Below are positions 9,836 through 21,179 of a DNA stretch of 64,000 bases, in pieces (the first letter of the stretch is position 1; each line of letters begins with the position of its first letter). The stretch spans positions 620,001 through 684,000 of the forward strand of contig CAUWAG010000011.1 in assembly GCA_963556695.1 (NCBI GenBank). Direction: 5' to 3'. Position numbers and translations under genes: made by a program. This DNA comes from Anthostomella pinea. Lineage: Eukaryota > Ascomycota > Sordariomycetes > Xylariales > Xylariaceae. The notes under the pieces are model-generated. The model was given only the letters and a program-made list of their open reading frames with translations. It did no database searches and was not told the DNA's origin.

Positions 9836-11835
9836 TACGTCGGCCTCTTCGTTGCCTTGAATGCCCATATGCCCTGGCACCCACCGGACCTGTATGTCGG
9901 CGTACGTGTCTGAAATTTCGTGAAATTGGAGGAAAGCTTCTTGGGAGCTCGGAGCTGGTTCCCCCTGCAGTCCGGAGATCACTGCTGTATTGTCTAGGCA
10001 CACGTGGATGGGAGCGTCACTGCTGAGCCTAAGGGCATGCCTGAGTGTGGGTCTGGCCCCTTCGGCCTCACTATCAAAGACCTCTGCTGGGTGGCCCAGT
10101 CTGTCACAGCCCGAGGCTATGTTTGTCCGGCCTCTGTAGATCACGTATCCATAGCCTATCACCCCCTCCAGGGATTTTGAGCCATCAGAGTAAGCGACTA
10201 CATATGAGGGTAGTAGCGATTTCAGCCAGCCTGTGAAGACTTTGGCTTCCTCGGCTTTGCTTCTTGTTATAATAGCTTTGCTAACATTCTTTGTATATCT
10301 TGGTTCCGTTAGGATCGGTCTTGAGAAATCCAGTGTGAGTTCATACGTCCTTTGGAGCCGTGTCCTTGCGGTTGTCCTGACCAGACCCCTCATGCCTCTG
10401 CTCACGATAGGGTTCTGGCTGTAACACATGGGACTAACGGATGCATGTTGTCTATAGCTCTGATTCTCAGGCTAAACCGCATCCGGATCTTGCTAAGTAT
10501 GGTTTATACTTGTTAGATGCAAGCGAGTTCAGATTATTCAGGTTGTCAAGTGTGGTTTGTTGTTGTGCTTGTTCTTCTCTACTTCTTTAGCGTACAGAGA
10601 TTGATCATCTGTCTTCTTGGTGGGTCAGATGCCCTGTGCGTCTCTGCCCCACTGGAGATCTTCCGGTGTCTATTTCCGGCTCCCATTCAACAATACTGTT
10701 GGTAGGCCTGATTCTTTAAAGAGTACCTTCTTTGGTGTGGTTCTCCAGACTGGGAGAATCCCTCTGATAGCTTCTGTAAGGACTCTTTCAAGGTCATCCT
10801 TGTGGCCGTTCTGGCGTGTGCTCACGTCGCGGGCCTGACCGTTTCCTATTCTCTTAAAGTCCCCAGCCCCCCAGACCTCTCTGTCCCATAGGTCATAGTA
10901 GGAACCACGCATGTAGTTACCGCCTTTCGGAGGGCTGCTGCTGGGGGCCCTCTGACAGTGTTCGCAAGACTTCGAATATGTCTGGCCACGACGAGGCCCA
11001 TGGCTGCCCGTCTTTTGACATGCTCCCGGAACTTCAGGGACCTGTCGAAGAAAATACCCAGCCAGCAGACCACCGCCCCTTTCACTGGCTGCGCTGATTT
11101 GATGGTAAAGCCTCCGGGGGTGGTTATTTCTGGTGTGAGAGGTCTCCTCCCAGTATCAAAGTAGATGGCTTCTGCCTTAAAGTCTTTAAAGGTGACCTTA
11201 TTTTCTAGGCCCTAGCATAAGATGTTGTCTACCATGCTGGCTGCCTTGGCTGCTAGCTCGGTAGTGGTTTTGCCCGTTATTCGGATGCCTATGTCACCAG
11301 CATATCCAAATCTGTTATGCTTATCCTTTAGGAAGATATCTGCAATATACAGCAGGAAGAGGATCGGGGAAGCTGGTGATCCTTGTGGAAGTCCACAGCT
11401 CAGTCCGAATTCTTTGGTAGTGACGCCTTCTAGTCTTATCCGAGCAGTTCTGTCCGATAGGAAGGAATCTACCCATTTTATTAAGGCTGGTGCCCAGCCC
11501 TGTTGGCGGAGCCTAAGGATCAATCTCCAGCGAAGTACTGCATCAATCGCCCCTTGTACATCCAGGGTGACAAAAAGGGCTTTTTGCCCAGATTCCAGGG
11601 TTAATTCGATATCGTGTGTGACTGCTGCAGTAAGGTCGACCGCAGAGCGCTTAGGGAGGGCCTCGATTTGGTTTGGGCTGATTACCCCTCTTAGTAGGGC
11701 TGTTGTTGCCATCTGTTTTGTAACTAGCCTTTCAAGGCCCTTCCCAAGGCATGATAACAGAGCAATCGGCCTGTATGATTTTGTGGGCACATCAATCTTG
11801 CAGCCGGGCACAGTACTCAGCTACCAAGACGTCCT
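9836..11835 (-). pseudogene. Second LINE remnant (ORF2: reverse transcriptase to RNase H), truncated at both ends
   Basis: The minus strand encodes decayed ORF2 of a related but distinct LINE. The reverse-transcriptase piece (11212-11811) has YRPIALLSCLGKGLERL, DVQGAIDAV and GLPQGSPASP, but the catalytic YADD is changed to YAGD. Thumb/connection pieces follow at 10846-11085 and 10670-10912 in different frames, so there is at least one frameshift. RNase H follows at about 9840-10429 (AYSDGSKS, LDNTAVISGL, GNEEAD). The endonuclease, ORF1 and 3' tail are absent. The left end runs directly into mariner sequence near 9835. Confidence 0.82.
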
Positions 11836-11904
11836 GCTTAATATCCGGCTCTCCTAAACACTCCATCTGCAAGCGCAGCTCAGCCACCTGTCACAGTAGT
11901 CCAT

Positions 11905-12227
11905 GAAAGCCCTTCTCACCAGGCTATTCTTCCTATCGAACAACAGCTCGAGTTTCAAACCAAGTCCTGGTCCTATCCGTTACTCCACCCAACAAGCCAC
12001 TCGGCACGACGAAAAAGTACGGGTCGCAAGAACCGCAAGCATTACGTACACAAGCCAACAACTCCAAAGACGCAGAAGCAAGTCAAGAACGCTCGGAAGA
12101 CAACAAGGAGGCTGCCAAGCGCAGCTTCCATACTATCTTCCACACCCTGGCCCTGGAGAACGACCATGCCGCAATGCTGGAGCAGCAACAGCCGGTGGAG
12201 TCTGAGATGGTGCCAGAAGCCAATTGA
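11905..12227 (+). other. Open frame without start codon, unrecognised
   Basis: A 107-codon stretch is open from just after a TGA at 11902 to TGA at 12225-12227 and lacks an early ATG. The later half is charged and Gln/Glu-rich (EASQERSEDNKEAAKR) and looks coding-like, but I recognise no family. It could be an exon, an element fragment or chance. Confidence 0.2.
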
Positions 12228-15200
12228 CGGCGAAGATACGGCTAGCACGAGATACTCTGCTTTCGCAGCCCCGGTTGCTGGACTTTACACTGTTGCCATA
12301 TGCTGTCCCTCGAGACATAGTATCCCTTGATGTCCCGGCTGTTCATCATCCCCGACGTCCAGCGGTACCACAGCTCCTAAACACTCCCGTTGCGAGTCGA
12401 GACTCGTGAGCATGAGCATACTGACGCATTGACGCTCTCAATGCAGCCCCCTTTTCGGACTCCGAGTCACTAAACTTCACGATGTCCCACCACCTCAGAT
12501 CTCGCGTATGACGTTATAACAGCTGTTATTTTTCTTTTCCTTCATATTTGCCACCACCCTGAGAGCTGGCTAAGGAAGGCTAGCGGTACGCTTTCGGTCT
12601 TTACAATGGTTACTTGCCGTCAGCCGACCGACAGCTTTGCTCCGTGAGGCCACGAATCAACGGGCTCTCCTATTCGAGGACACACGTGTCGTGAAGTTTT
12701 TTCCCCGTTGCCGGTCTGGCTTTGGGTGTTTCTCTTATAAGATCACTTATTCCCTAATAGATTCGACAGCTACACGTTGATTTCAATAGTAAATTAACAC
12801 TACTGGCTTTCGCTTTCTGTCTCGCTTCCTGGCCTTCGCTTGCTGTCTCACCTCCAGTATCGCCTCCTAGCCGACCTTCAACACGATTTGCCAACTCGTC
12901 CTCCTACTCCGGTCTCATGTGTTGACCATTTTGTTACGACGTTCTGGCCGACTTCTTGTATCGACCTCCCGACCGACAGCTTGTCCCGACCTTCGCACGG
13001 ACTTACCATCTCGACCTTATAGGTTGTGTGGACTTTCCATCTCAACCCGCTATCCGACTTCCTCCCAACCTTCCCTTCTAAGCTTCCTCTCGGTCATTTG
13101 ATCATTTCGACATACCCTTTCAAAGCTCGTCGGACCTTTCCAACTCTCGCCAAGTCGTGCTTCTACCTTGACTAACGATGAAGCGCCCTACCTTGTCTTT
13201 TAGAGTTGGGAGCCAGAACTGGCGTACCATTGGTACTAGCACATTGAGAACACCACGCCGTACGTGGAAGATTTTCGTATTGATTTCATGTGCTCGGCGT
13301 AGGGATAGAACGGCTTTGGTATGTTCTCAAGTAGATAAGACTCAATCTAGGCCTCTTGGTGCGTACCTACGCGCGGCACGTTGAGAACTGGTTCGACGGA
13401 GGAAGCATAGCTCTGGTATGAGTCTGGTGATGTAATGAAGCACCATGAGCTTTGAGCTTTGCGAGCATACATGTAGATATACTTGCGGAGGCATATCTTC
13501 TGGTGAGTATTGACTATGGTCGGGGCGGTTTGAAAAAGAGGAGAGGAAAGTGGATGCAGTATTGGCATTGCGTAGATGGCAATGGACATATTCTCTGTTC
13601 CCTTCTTCGTGTTTCTCACCTAACAGGACATGCTGCCAGCTGCGTCCGGCGGCCCTTATCCCTGTTGCTAGCTATCATTACTAGGCATGCAAAGAGGCGT
13701 TTAACGCCCGGCGTACTTACTTCTTGGAGCTGCTGGGTTGGGAACGTGGAGCTTGTTGACACCGCCCACCCCCGAGGAGAACTCAGACTAGCAAGGGGAG
13801 TTCTGGTCGTACCAGTACCACCCGAGTCCGTAGCACCCACGGCCCGGCGGCTGTGTTGACTTCACTTCACTTCACTCGTCTAGGGGTTCCGGCAAGTCAG
13901 TCTACTTTTCATTGTTAAAGTTCGAGTTCTACCGATATTGCTGTCCAAGCCTCTCATGCTTTACACCCGGCCAGGTCACCTTTGACAGTCATCATGCCTT
14001 GGACTTGGTTCTAGGTAACTCCCCTATCTATCGTCCTACCCAATCTGCGCAAAAGGGGCTCGTGCCTGCAAGGCTCACGTTCACGGGGCTGCTGCTGATG
14101 TTATGTCTCGAGTAATGGGCAAGCGATCAAGAGGTAGGTAGCTGCCTTTATGTGTGCTCGAAACGACTATCTATCCTTAATACGTAGCTCGGGAGTAGGA
14201 GTCCCGTGCCTCAAGTAATAATCAGGCACCACGGTGATAGGAGGTCAATGAACATGGGCTATGCCCCCTGGAGTAAGAAGCAAGCGTCGATAGAGCCGCT
14301 CAGTAGTCAGGATATACGAACTAGATGACGAAGACGAAGACGCAGGGCGAGACAGCAAGACAACCCCGCACCGAGGGCTTTCGGATAGGCTCGGCAGCGC
14401 CAGGTCTACTGCGTTGTATACGACAGGTCACTTGGTCTCATGGTCCCATGGGCTCGGGGGCTGGTGATGAACCGACACGACACCGCGGAGCTCATTGTTT
14501 AGGATTTGGGCTGGCTGAGTTGAGTACCTAGTCGAAGTGAAGTCGAAGTCGAAGTCGATCAAGCCAGCTGGCATCGTGATGGCTTCGAGATGGCATGGCA
14601 TGGAAAAACGCCGATACCGGTACATCCTCGCCGAGGTGAGGCGTAGGCAGCGAATATCACTTCACACCTGTTCGCTATGCATCGTAAATCGTGAATCGTG
14701 AGTCGACTTGGAGGCCGTGTTGAGAGTTTCTTTTGGTTGTACGGTACTTGGAATAGTCGTGACTCATGAGACCTTTGCTAAGATCAAACCGCTGACTGGA
14801 ATGACTCGGTGATTCCCAACCCTCCCGGCTAATGAACTCAGAGGCATGTAGTATCACAGTTATTATTAATCTAAGCTCTGTCTGGCACAAGAAGTCGTTA
14901 TGCTCGGAATAAGACCGCTCCCTCGAGAACCCGGAGAATATCCAGAGCTAGGTCGTGTGTCTGAACCAAGAGGCCGAGAAACTGTCGAGCTGATAGCGCG
15001 GCGCGCCAGGCGCGAGAAGGGAGATGCAGACCGAGAATTTACGCAGAGCGGCATGTAGACTCGAGCAAGGTGACGGATAAGTTCAGGGAACCTTCGATCT
15101 AGCATAGCGGTAAACCTCATCGTCTAGTTACGTGGTCCTCCAGTAAATCATCGGACGATACACTGCGTGCTTATAAAGTGTTAATAGTATATCCGATGGG

Positions 15201-15900
15201 CAACGAAGACGTCGCCGAGGTACTCTAGATCTTTCGCGTTATAAGAGAAGAGCAAGTCTTATTTGCTATGTTAAGTATCTAGCTATATTTAGACCTAGCT
15301 ACTTCCCGACTACAGCTCTCATGTTTTTCCTACAGGGATCACACACTACATCTCACCGCATCTTAACACGGTAATATCGTTACACTTGCCACGGCGAGGA
15401 AAGAGTATTGAGATGTACGTTACTAGCAAGTTACTCGTAAGCTCAAAGGGGGCTGAATAAGATGAGATGGTTAGGTAGACTCAAACCCAGTGAGAGCCCG
15501 AGGGTGGTGGTGTCGACTATCCCAAACGCAGATCCGTCTGAACTACTAGCAGAAGAGAGAGACTATGGGCGAGACGAACTAGAGGGCGATTCTGGACAGT
15601 GGTGCAAAGCTCGAGAGCGGGCCTGAATGAACAGGGGACTGGACAAACAGAAACGGGGTCAGTCGATGGGGCGATATTGCGTACGGTAGAGATGACCTGC
15701 CCCGCGGAGCAACCTAACAAGCGGATGGAAATGCGCAAAGCTCATTCAATGGAGCCCCGGCACAACCGCGACAACGAAGACATGGGCTTTGCGTGATAAG
15801 CCGCACCAGCTCATCTAGCTCTGCCTTTGGAAACGGCGGACGGCAGGGCTGATTTGATGCTCTATCGGTGGCGTGCCCGCTCCTGGAATATGGGCGTCCT
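12228..15900. other. Intergenic, no supportable gene
   Basis: Only short overlapping open frames are seen. Pyrimidine-rich text dominates 12830-13150, and short direct repeats of CTTCA (13859-13880) and AAGTCG (14530-14560) occur. Base composition is balanced, so this is not RIP-converted DNA. Confidence 0.45.
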
Positions 15901-16195
15901 TGCACCTAGCAGAGCGCCGGAAGTCGCCGGTGGAACGACGTTGAGAGACCAGCGAGATGAGGTAAGGTGAGGATATGGTCTCGCAATCGACAAGTACACG
16001 CCATCATTGTAGTCAGGAAGCCCAAGCAGGCAGCGGAACAGCGCCTGGGCATCTTAGAGGTCGTGCGGTGCGTCGCAGTCAAGAGCGGATCGCATCGGCT
16101 TTTCGTCCTCGTGAGGATGCAGGATTGTCGTCGTTTGGAGCGTTGCATCGCTTACCGGGATCAGTCATCACGAGCCGGATTGGCTTGCGGCAAGG

Positions 16196-16808
16196 TCAGT
16201 ACCGCGCGCGACGACAGTCAGTGGAAAGTGATGGGATGGTCCGGTGTGACACGTCGCGGCGTCCGGCCGGTACGAATCGGGGCGACGGAATGGATTTGTG
16301 AGAAGAGGGCGGAGAGCAGGGCAGAGCTCGGGATCGAAGCGTCGAGCTCGCCGGCGTGCAGGAAGGTGGAAGCAGAGACGAGGTTCCAGCCGGAGCGGTG
16401 TCAACCATCAGGCCATAGGCGCCGGAATTGACATTGGTGTCGATGAGGGTGGGTTTCGCATTGCCGCCATCGAGAGAGGTGTGCTCATCCCATGGGTTGG
16501 ATTGAAGTCTGCTTGGAAGTCGAACTGCCGACGCCTCATCTTTGCATTCTCCGCAAGTTGCAATCCTTCGCTGCTGCCTAGATTGTGCCTCTCGCTTTTT
16601 CGCCGTCTTTGTCATTCAAACACAGGCTGGCAACGCCAAAGTCTCCAACCTCGCCGCCAACGATGCCGCCAATGGACCAAACCTGCATATCGGACAGGTC
16701 ATTCATTACCTTCTTCAGGTACTGGCTGTCGGCCATGATGAAGGGTAGGAGCTTGTCTTTGCTAGCGACCGAGGAGACAAGAATATTGTAAGTACTCCAG
16801 CTTCTCAC
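16196..16808 (-). other. Possible degenerate or spliced coding segment, unrecognised
   Basis: The minus strand shows protein-like text in two frames: ADSQYLKKVMNDLSDMQVW followed by a Gly/Val-rich stretch (about 16620-16750), and a Ser/Pro-rich segment with TNVNSGAYGLM (16196-16530). A gene with introns is possible, but splice sites and start cannot be fixed, and the opposite strand is also partly open. No family is recognised. Confidence 0.22.
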
Positions 16809-16819
16809 TTCTCATCATG

Positions 16820-17350
16820 CTCATAGCGCCTCCTCTCCCATCGCTTTCGTCTCGTGCTCATGGTGTTCCGAACGTCCAGAGTGCTTCTCGTCACGTCTTG
16901 AGTGTGAAGGCCAGATCTGGCAAGGCGAGATGCGCGGACGGTCAGTCGAAGTCCCAGAGGCTTTGGTCCGAGGAGCAAGGCGCGCCTCATTCCGGTATCG
17001 ATCCAACTGTCGTCTGATGATATGATTATGATTCTGCATCAGGAAACGAAGACAGGCTGATCAAGACAGACCGGATTCCACGCCCTACCCCTCCAACCCC
17101 ACACCGAAGCCGATTGGCCTATGGCGGTAGCTACCCGTGGACCCCGCGTATTGCATGGGAGCATGTGTCGAACGCCCCCACGAGGTCTATGCACCTACCG
17201 ATGACAGATGTCCGGGGTCACGCGTGCAAAATATGCAATGGACAGGTCTTGCCAGTTTGATTGATTTTTGTGCCGGTACGCGTCCCGACCTTTCTGGCCA
17301 TCGTGGCTGCCATCAAGGTTTCCCATTACCGCGGCGGGACATGTGAGCCA
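16820..17350. other. Intergenic, no supportable gene
   Basis: Nothing beyond short chance frames is visible between the weak coding candidate and the CT-rich promoter tract of the next gene. Confidence 0.45.
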
Positions 17351-17357
17351 GTTCTGT

Positions 17358-17398
17358 GTCTTCTCCTTCTTCTCCTTCTCCTTCTCCTTCTCCTTCAA
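17358..17398 (+). promoter_or_regulatory. CT-rich tract upstream of the AT-hook gene
   Basis: A CTT/CTC-repeating pyrimidine tract of about 40 nt lies some 310 nt before the ATG at 17707. Such tracts are common in promoters of filamentous ascomycetes; a regulatory role here is inferred from position only. Confidence 0.4.
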
Positions 17399-17706
17399 CC
17401 CTCGCTCTGTCTAATTCCTAACCACTTGTGTCTATCGTCGATCAGATTCACATGACAGTTGACTCTCTTGATCACATCAAGAGCTCCAGGCGATCAGATA
17501 TTTCCGCGTCGGTGTATCCATCACGACCCCACTTACATCTTTCTGCCAACACCTGCACCCAAGTCAAGAAACCACAGCACTGTCTCGCCTATACTGCCAC
17601 TTGCTAGACCTGCGCCCGGTTGGCATTGACAACCCATGGCGTAAACTCGACGCTCCGCCATCTGCCTCACTGCCTGCCTCGTTACTGTACTTACAACGTG
17701 ACCGGC

Positions 17707-19959
17707 ATGCCGCGCCCATCCACCTCTCGACTCGACCTCCCGCCGGACCACCCCCTCAAGAAACCCGTGTCAAAGCGGAACCAGCAGAGCGTCAGTCGCA
17801 TCAAGGAGCTGTGGGACATATTCCCATGGGAGCTGCTCCCCAACAAATCAAGACACCAACCCTCGTGGTCCGACAACCTGATCGACTCCATCAAGACCCT
17901 CGCTCTTGCAACCACCCTCCCCTACGCCCGTCGTCAAGTCACGAAATATCTTGGGTCTTCGCCACACCTAACCCCTACTATCATCCAAAAAGCAGTCGTT
18001 GCTTGTAACGAAAACAGCGCCGCTCCCAAGAACCCCCTTGCCGGCGCCGGTCCCGTCAAGAGGCGTCCCGGCCGGCCGCGGAAGAAGCCGGCTGTCCGTC
18101 AAGTAGGAGAGGGAGGCGCGAGTGACACCCCCGAAGACAACGAAAGCGAACAAGGGCATCCACACCGGGACTCCCCAGACGAACTGGGTGACGGTCACCC
18201 CGAAGAAGAGGAAGAAGACGACGAGGGAATGGGAGAAGACGGACAAGAGTCGGAAGAAGATCACCTATCGTCTGGACCGCGCATTCAGGACTTGTACGAC
18301 ATTCGCTCGACAACTACACCGCGGCACACAAAGTCAGCCGACAACAATCGCCCATCATTTCGACTGAAGATCAAGAAGCTGCAGTTGTCTTCCCATCCGC
18401 CAGCTAGCCTGGGAAAACATCCTCGTCGCGAATCGACACCGTCGCCTACAGCAGCAGAGGGGGGTCACACTGCACCTGCACCTCGCACTCCGAGTCAGAA
18501 TCAAACTCGGCGCCAAGGGCCACAAAACCAGCACCCCCTAAGCAGAGGTGCCTCACCCGAAGTGTCCACCCCAGGCACACAATCTCCACGGCAGCCTGAG
18601 GAAGAGCAAGAGCAGGAGGACCAACCGGCTCATACCGACCTCTCCAACACCCCTCCGCCGCCCTCGGACGAACATCTCAACGACGATATTCGTCCACGGC
18701 GTACAACCATCCCGCCTACTCCCGATCAAGGCAGAATGGCTGCCTCACCGTCACCGACATCGTCACCGACGTCACCCGATCCCACAGCCCATCGAGACAA
18801 GCGCGCACGACTTGCAAACGCCACCGACGATGCACATGCACATGCACCCGCAACTCCCGCAGCCACGCAGTCCGATGCCACACAACCCGAACTGCCCGAC
18901 ATGTCCGTGGACGCCGAACCCACAACCTTTGCGATCCCCAAGCCTACCGGCGACATCACAGCCGCGACTTCCTTCGTCATGACATACCTAAAAGCCCAGT
19001 TGAGCTACCTGACCGAAGAGAAAGACGCCCTACGACTCCAAGTATTGCGAATCCGCTCCCGAAAACAGAAGCTGGAAATGAGCAAGGAACAGGACAAGAC
19101 AGCGGTAAAGGCCCTGCACCAGAAACTGGAAGAGCTGGATCGGGAAAAGGTTCAGCTGGAGAAGAATAGAGACAAGGCCCTCGAGTTCCAACGCCAGCAG
19201 GACGCCGTGGCCGAGAGCCAACGCAGGCTCCTCGCCGAGATGGATGCTTTTTCACCGGCGGGCCTCGGAGTCGTACTACCACCCTCCCCCTCTCCCTCCC
19301 AAGAGCCCACCGCACAGCCTAGTCGGGCCGCGATCATGGTGCAGGCCTTCACGGACCAGATCGACACCCTAACCAAACCCAAAATCGAGCCCGCGAAGAA
19401 AGAACTGCACGACGCGGAGCTTGCTGTGAACGCGACGGAAAAGAAGATACAGAGTGTCGATAAGGAATTCAGGGAGCTGAAGGAGGCGGGTGTGCTGCTT
19501 CATGATAAGCTCTGGCGGTGGAGGGATCTGGTGGAGGGGTTTGAGGACTCGGCTTTGAAGCTGCGGCTTATGGTGAAACCTGAGGGTGTGGTGGATAAGA
19601 TGGATGGTGTTGAAGGGGATGGTGTGATTGATGCCGATCACGACCACTGGAGCGAGTTCTCGTTCTTTCGGGAGCCGCTTACGCCTACGCTGACTACTGG
19701 TTCTGGGTCGGGAGGTGGTGGAGGTGGTTCTGTTGCGGGCGAGACGAGACAGAAGACTCCTGGTGGCCCGTCTGGTGGAGTTGCTGGTGGTGAGGGTGGT
19801 AATGGAACTGACTCGCCTCAGCTTGGACGAACACCTGTCAAGGCTACGGCGCGTGCCAAGGGTGTAGGAGGTGGGGGAGGTGAAGGGGGTGAGAAGACGA
19901 ATGGAGAGCAGGGTGTTGATGGTGTGGATGGAGATGTGGATGTGAATGGTGGTGAGTGA
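17707..19959 (+). CDS. AT-hook, coiled-coil protein of unknown function (750 aa)
   Basis: The single-exon gene encodes 750 residues from the first ATG in frame (MPRPSTSRLD). Residues about 30-105 form a folded-looking N-terminal segment (RIKELWDIFPWELL, then a helical region). A classical AT-hook, KRRPGRPRKKP, lies near 120-130 and should bind the minor groove of AT-rich DNA. An acidic run (about 166-186) and a long Pro/Ser/Thr-rich disordered stretch follow. Two charged coiled coils lie at about 425-515 and 545-625. The C-terminus is Gly-rich and acidic. The mix suggests a nuclear, DNA-associated, oligomeric protein; that is inference, and I recognise no named family. Codon use is GC-rich and the frame is clean, with no sign of RIP. 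A degenerate tandem repeat begins about 10 bp after the TGA. No intron is needed to read it through. Confidence 0.85.
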   Translation: MPRPSTSRLDLPPDHPLKKPVSKRNQQSVSRIKELWDIFPWELLPNKSRHQPSWSDNLIDSIKTLALATTLPYARRQVTKYLGSSPHLTPTIIQKAVVACNENSAAPKNPLAGAGPVKRRPGRPRKKPAVRQVGEGGASDTPEDNESEQGHPHRDSPDELGDGHPEEEEEDDEGMGEDGQESEEDHLSSGPRIQDLYDIRSTTTPRHTKSADNNRPSFRLKIKKLQLSSHPPASLGKHPRRESTPSPTAAEGGHTAPAPRTPSQNQTRRQGPQNQHPLSRGASPEVSTPGTQSPRQPEEEQEQEDQPAHTDLSNTPPPPSDEHLNDDIRPRRTTIPPTPDQGRMAASPSPTSSPTSPDPTAHRDKRARLANATDDAHAHAPATPAATQSDATQPELPDMSVDAEPTTFAIPKPTGDITAATSFVMTYLKAQLSYLTEEKDALRLQVLRIRSRKQKLEMSKEQDKTAVKALHQKLEELDREKVQLEKNRDKALEFQRQQDAVAESQRRLLAEMDAFSPAGLGVVLPPSPSPSQEPTAQPSRAAIMVQAFTDQIDTLTKPKIEPAKKELHDAELAVNATEKKIQSVDKEFRELKEAGVLLHDKLWRWRDLVEGFEDSALKLRLMVKPEGVVDKMDGVEGDGVIDADHDHWSEFSFFREPLTPTLTTGSGSGGGGGGSVAGETRQKTPGGPSGGVAGGEGGNGTDSPQLGRTPVKATARAKGVGGGGGEGGEKTNGEQGVDGVDGDVDVNGGE

Positions 19960-19968
19960 GATGGGGTG

Positions 19969-21150
19969 AGGAGGTGATGATCACCATTGATGCGGCACTG
20001 TCGCATTACTCGAGTTTGCTGATGTGCTGGGTATCGGCTTCGATGCGGCACTCGAGTTGGCTGATACAGTATTTGGATTGGCTGATGTGCTGGGTATACT
20101 CTACGCTCTTGTCCGAAGGCGTACGTATGAGCCATGGCTGGGTGACACTGATGGCTGTGGACGATAATGGCTATGAGACACTGATGGTTGTGGACCATGC
20201 TACGGATGTCCATGTGTTGATATACCTACCTGTAGACTACTTACTGATATGATAGTCTCCTGGCAGATATGTCATTATGCTTGTCAATCTACAGTCTTCG
20301 GGACTTGGTTGTCTTGCTTGATGTGCTTGATGTGTATGATGTGCAGGGTATACTCTATGTGTGTCCGAAGGGGTACTTATGGACTAGTTATGGCTGGATG
20401 ATATGACGTTAATGGCTGGATGATGACCTGAAGCTGATGGCTGTGGACGATAAATGGCTATGGACTATGGCTGTGGGATGGTGCTCTGGATGTTTATGTG
20501 TTGATATACCTCGGTAGACTACCTAGTACCAGTAGTCTACTGGCAGATACCATTACTATGTAGACGTAAATGGTGGCGAACGGTGGCAAGTGAGGAGGTG
20601 ATCATCTTCCTTTGCTCGGCACTCGACTTAGCTGATGTGCTAAGTATAAGGTACTCCTCGTTTTTGTCCGAAGGCGTATGTATGGGCTATGGCTGGATGA
20701 CATGACGCTGCTGACTTTGTAGCGCTGGTGGCCTTGGATAATGTTGGATGTGGACGATACCACGGGATGTCCATGTGTTGATATACCTAGGTCACTTATT
20801 GATAGTATGTCCGCTGGTAGATGTGGTAGTTTATGTCATTATGTGGACGCGAACGGTAGCAAATGAGAGGAGGTGATCCTTACATTTGATGCGGCATTTG
20901 AGTCGGCTGATGTGTTCTATGGGTATAAAGTACCGTCGTGCCGTTCGTGGATTGCCATTTCAACCTCGTGCCCTTCAACGATAGCTTCAACACTCTTCGT
21001 TTCTGTCCGAAGGCGTACCTATGGCTGGATGGCTTGATGAGATTGATGGCTGTGGGACGATGCTCTGGATGTTTTTTTCTGTGTTGGCATACCTGATAGA
21101 AGTAGTATAAGTAAGTAGCATGAGTAAGTAGCCCAAGTGAGTAAGTATCT
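19969..21150. repeat. Degenerate tandem repeat, about 250-340 bp unit, four copies
   Basis: Four diverged copies share an ordered set of words: GAGGTGAT near the start, GTCCGAAGG followed by TATGG (20111, 20361, 20663, 21002), TGGCTGGATGA, and a GATATACCT-GTAGACTA-type block (about 20218, 20502, 20779 and 21083). Spacing of the GTCCGAAGG word is 250, 302 and 339 bp. No protein is encoded. The array abuts the 3' end of the AT-hook gene and could form its 3' UTR or terminator region. Confidence 0.65.
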
Positions 21151-21179
21151 TTATCCCCCAAAACAATGAATGTCCTTTA

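Noticed and set aside
15967..16615. Long overlapping open frames on both strands
   Set aside because: Mutual overlap on opposite strands in GC-rich DNA and no motif; only a weak minus-strand candidate was kept.
20000..21150. Additional small genes downstream of the AT-hook gene
   Set aside because: The open frames coincide with the degenerate tandem repeat and differ in frame from copy to copy.
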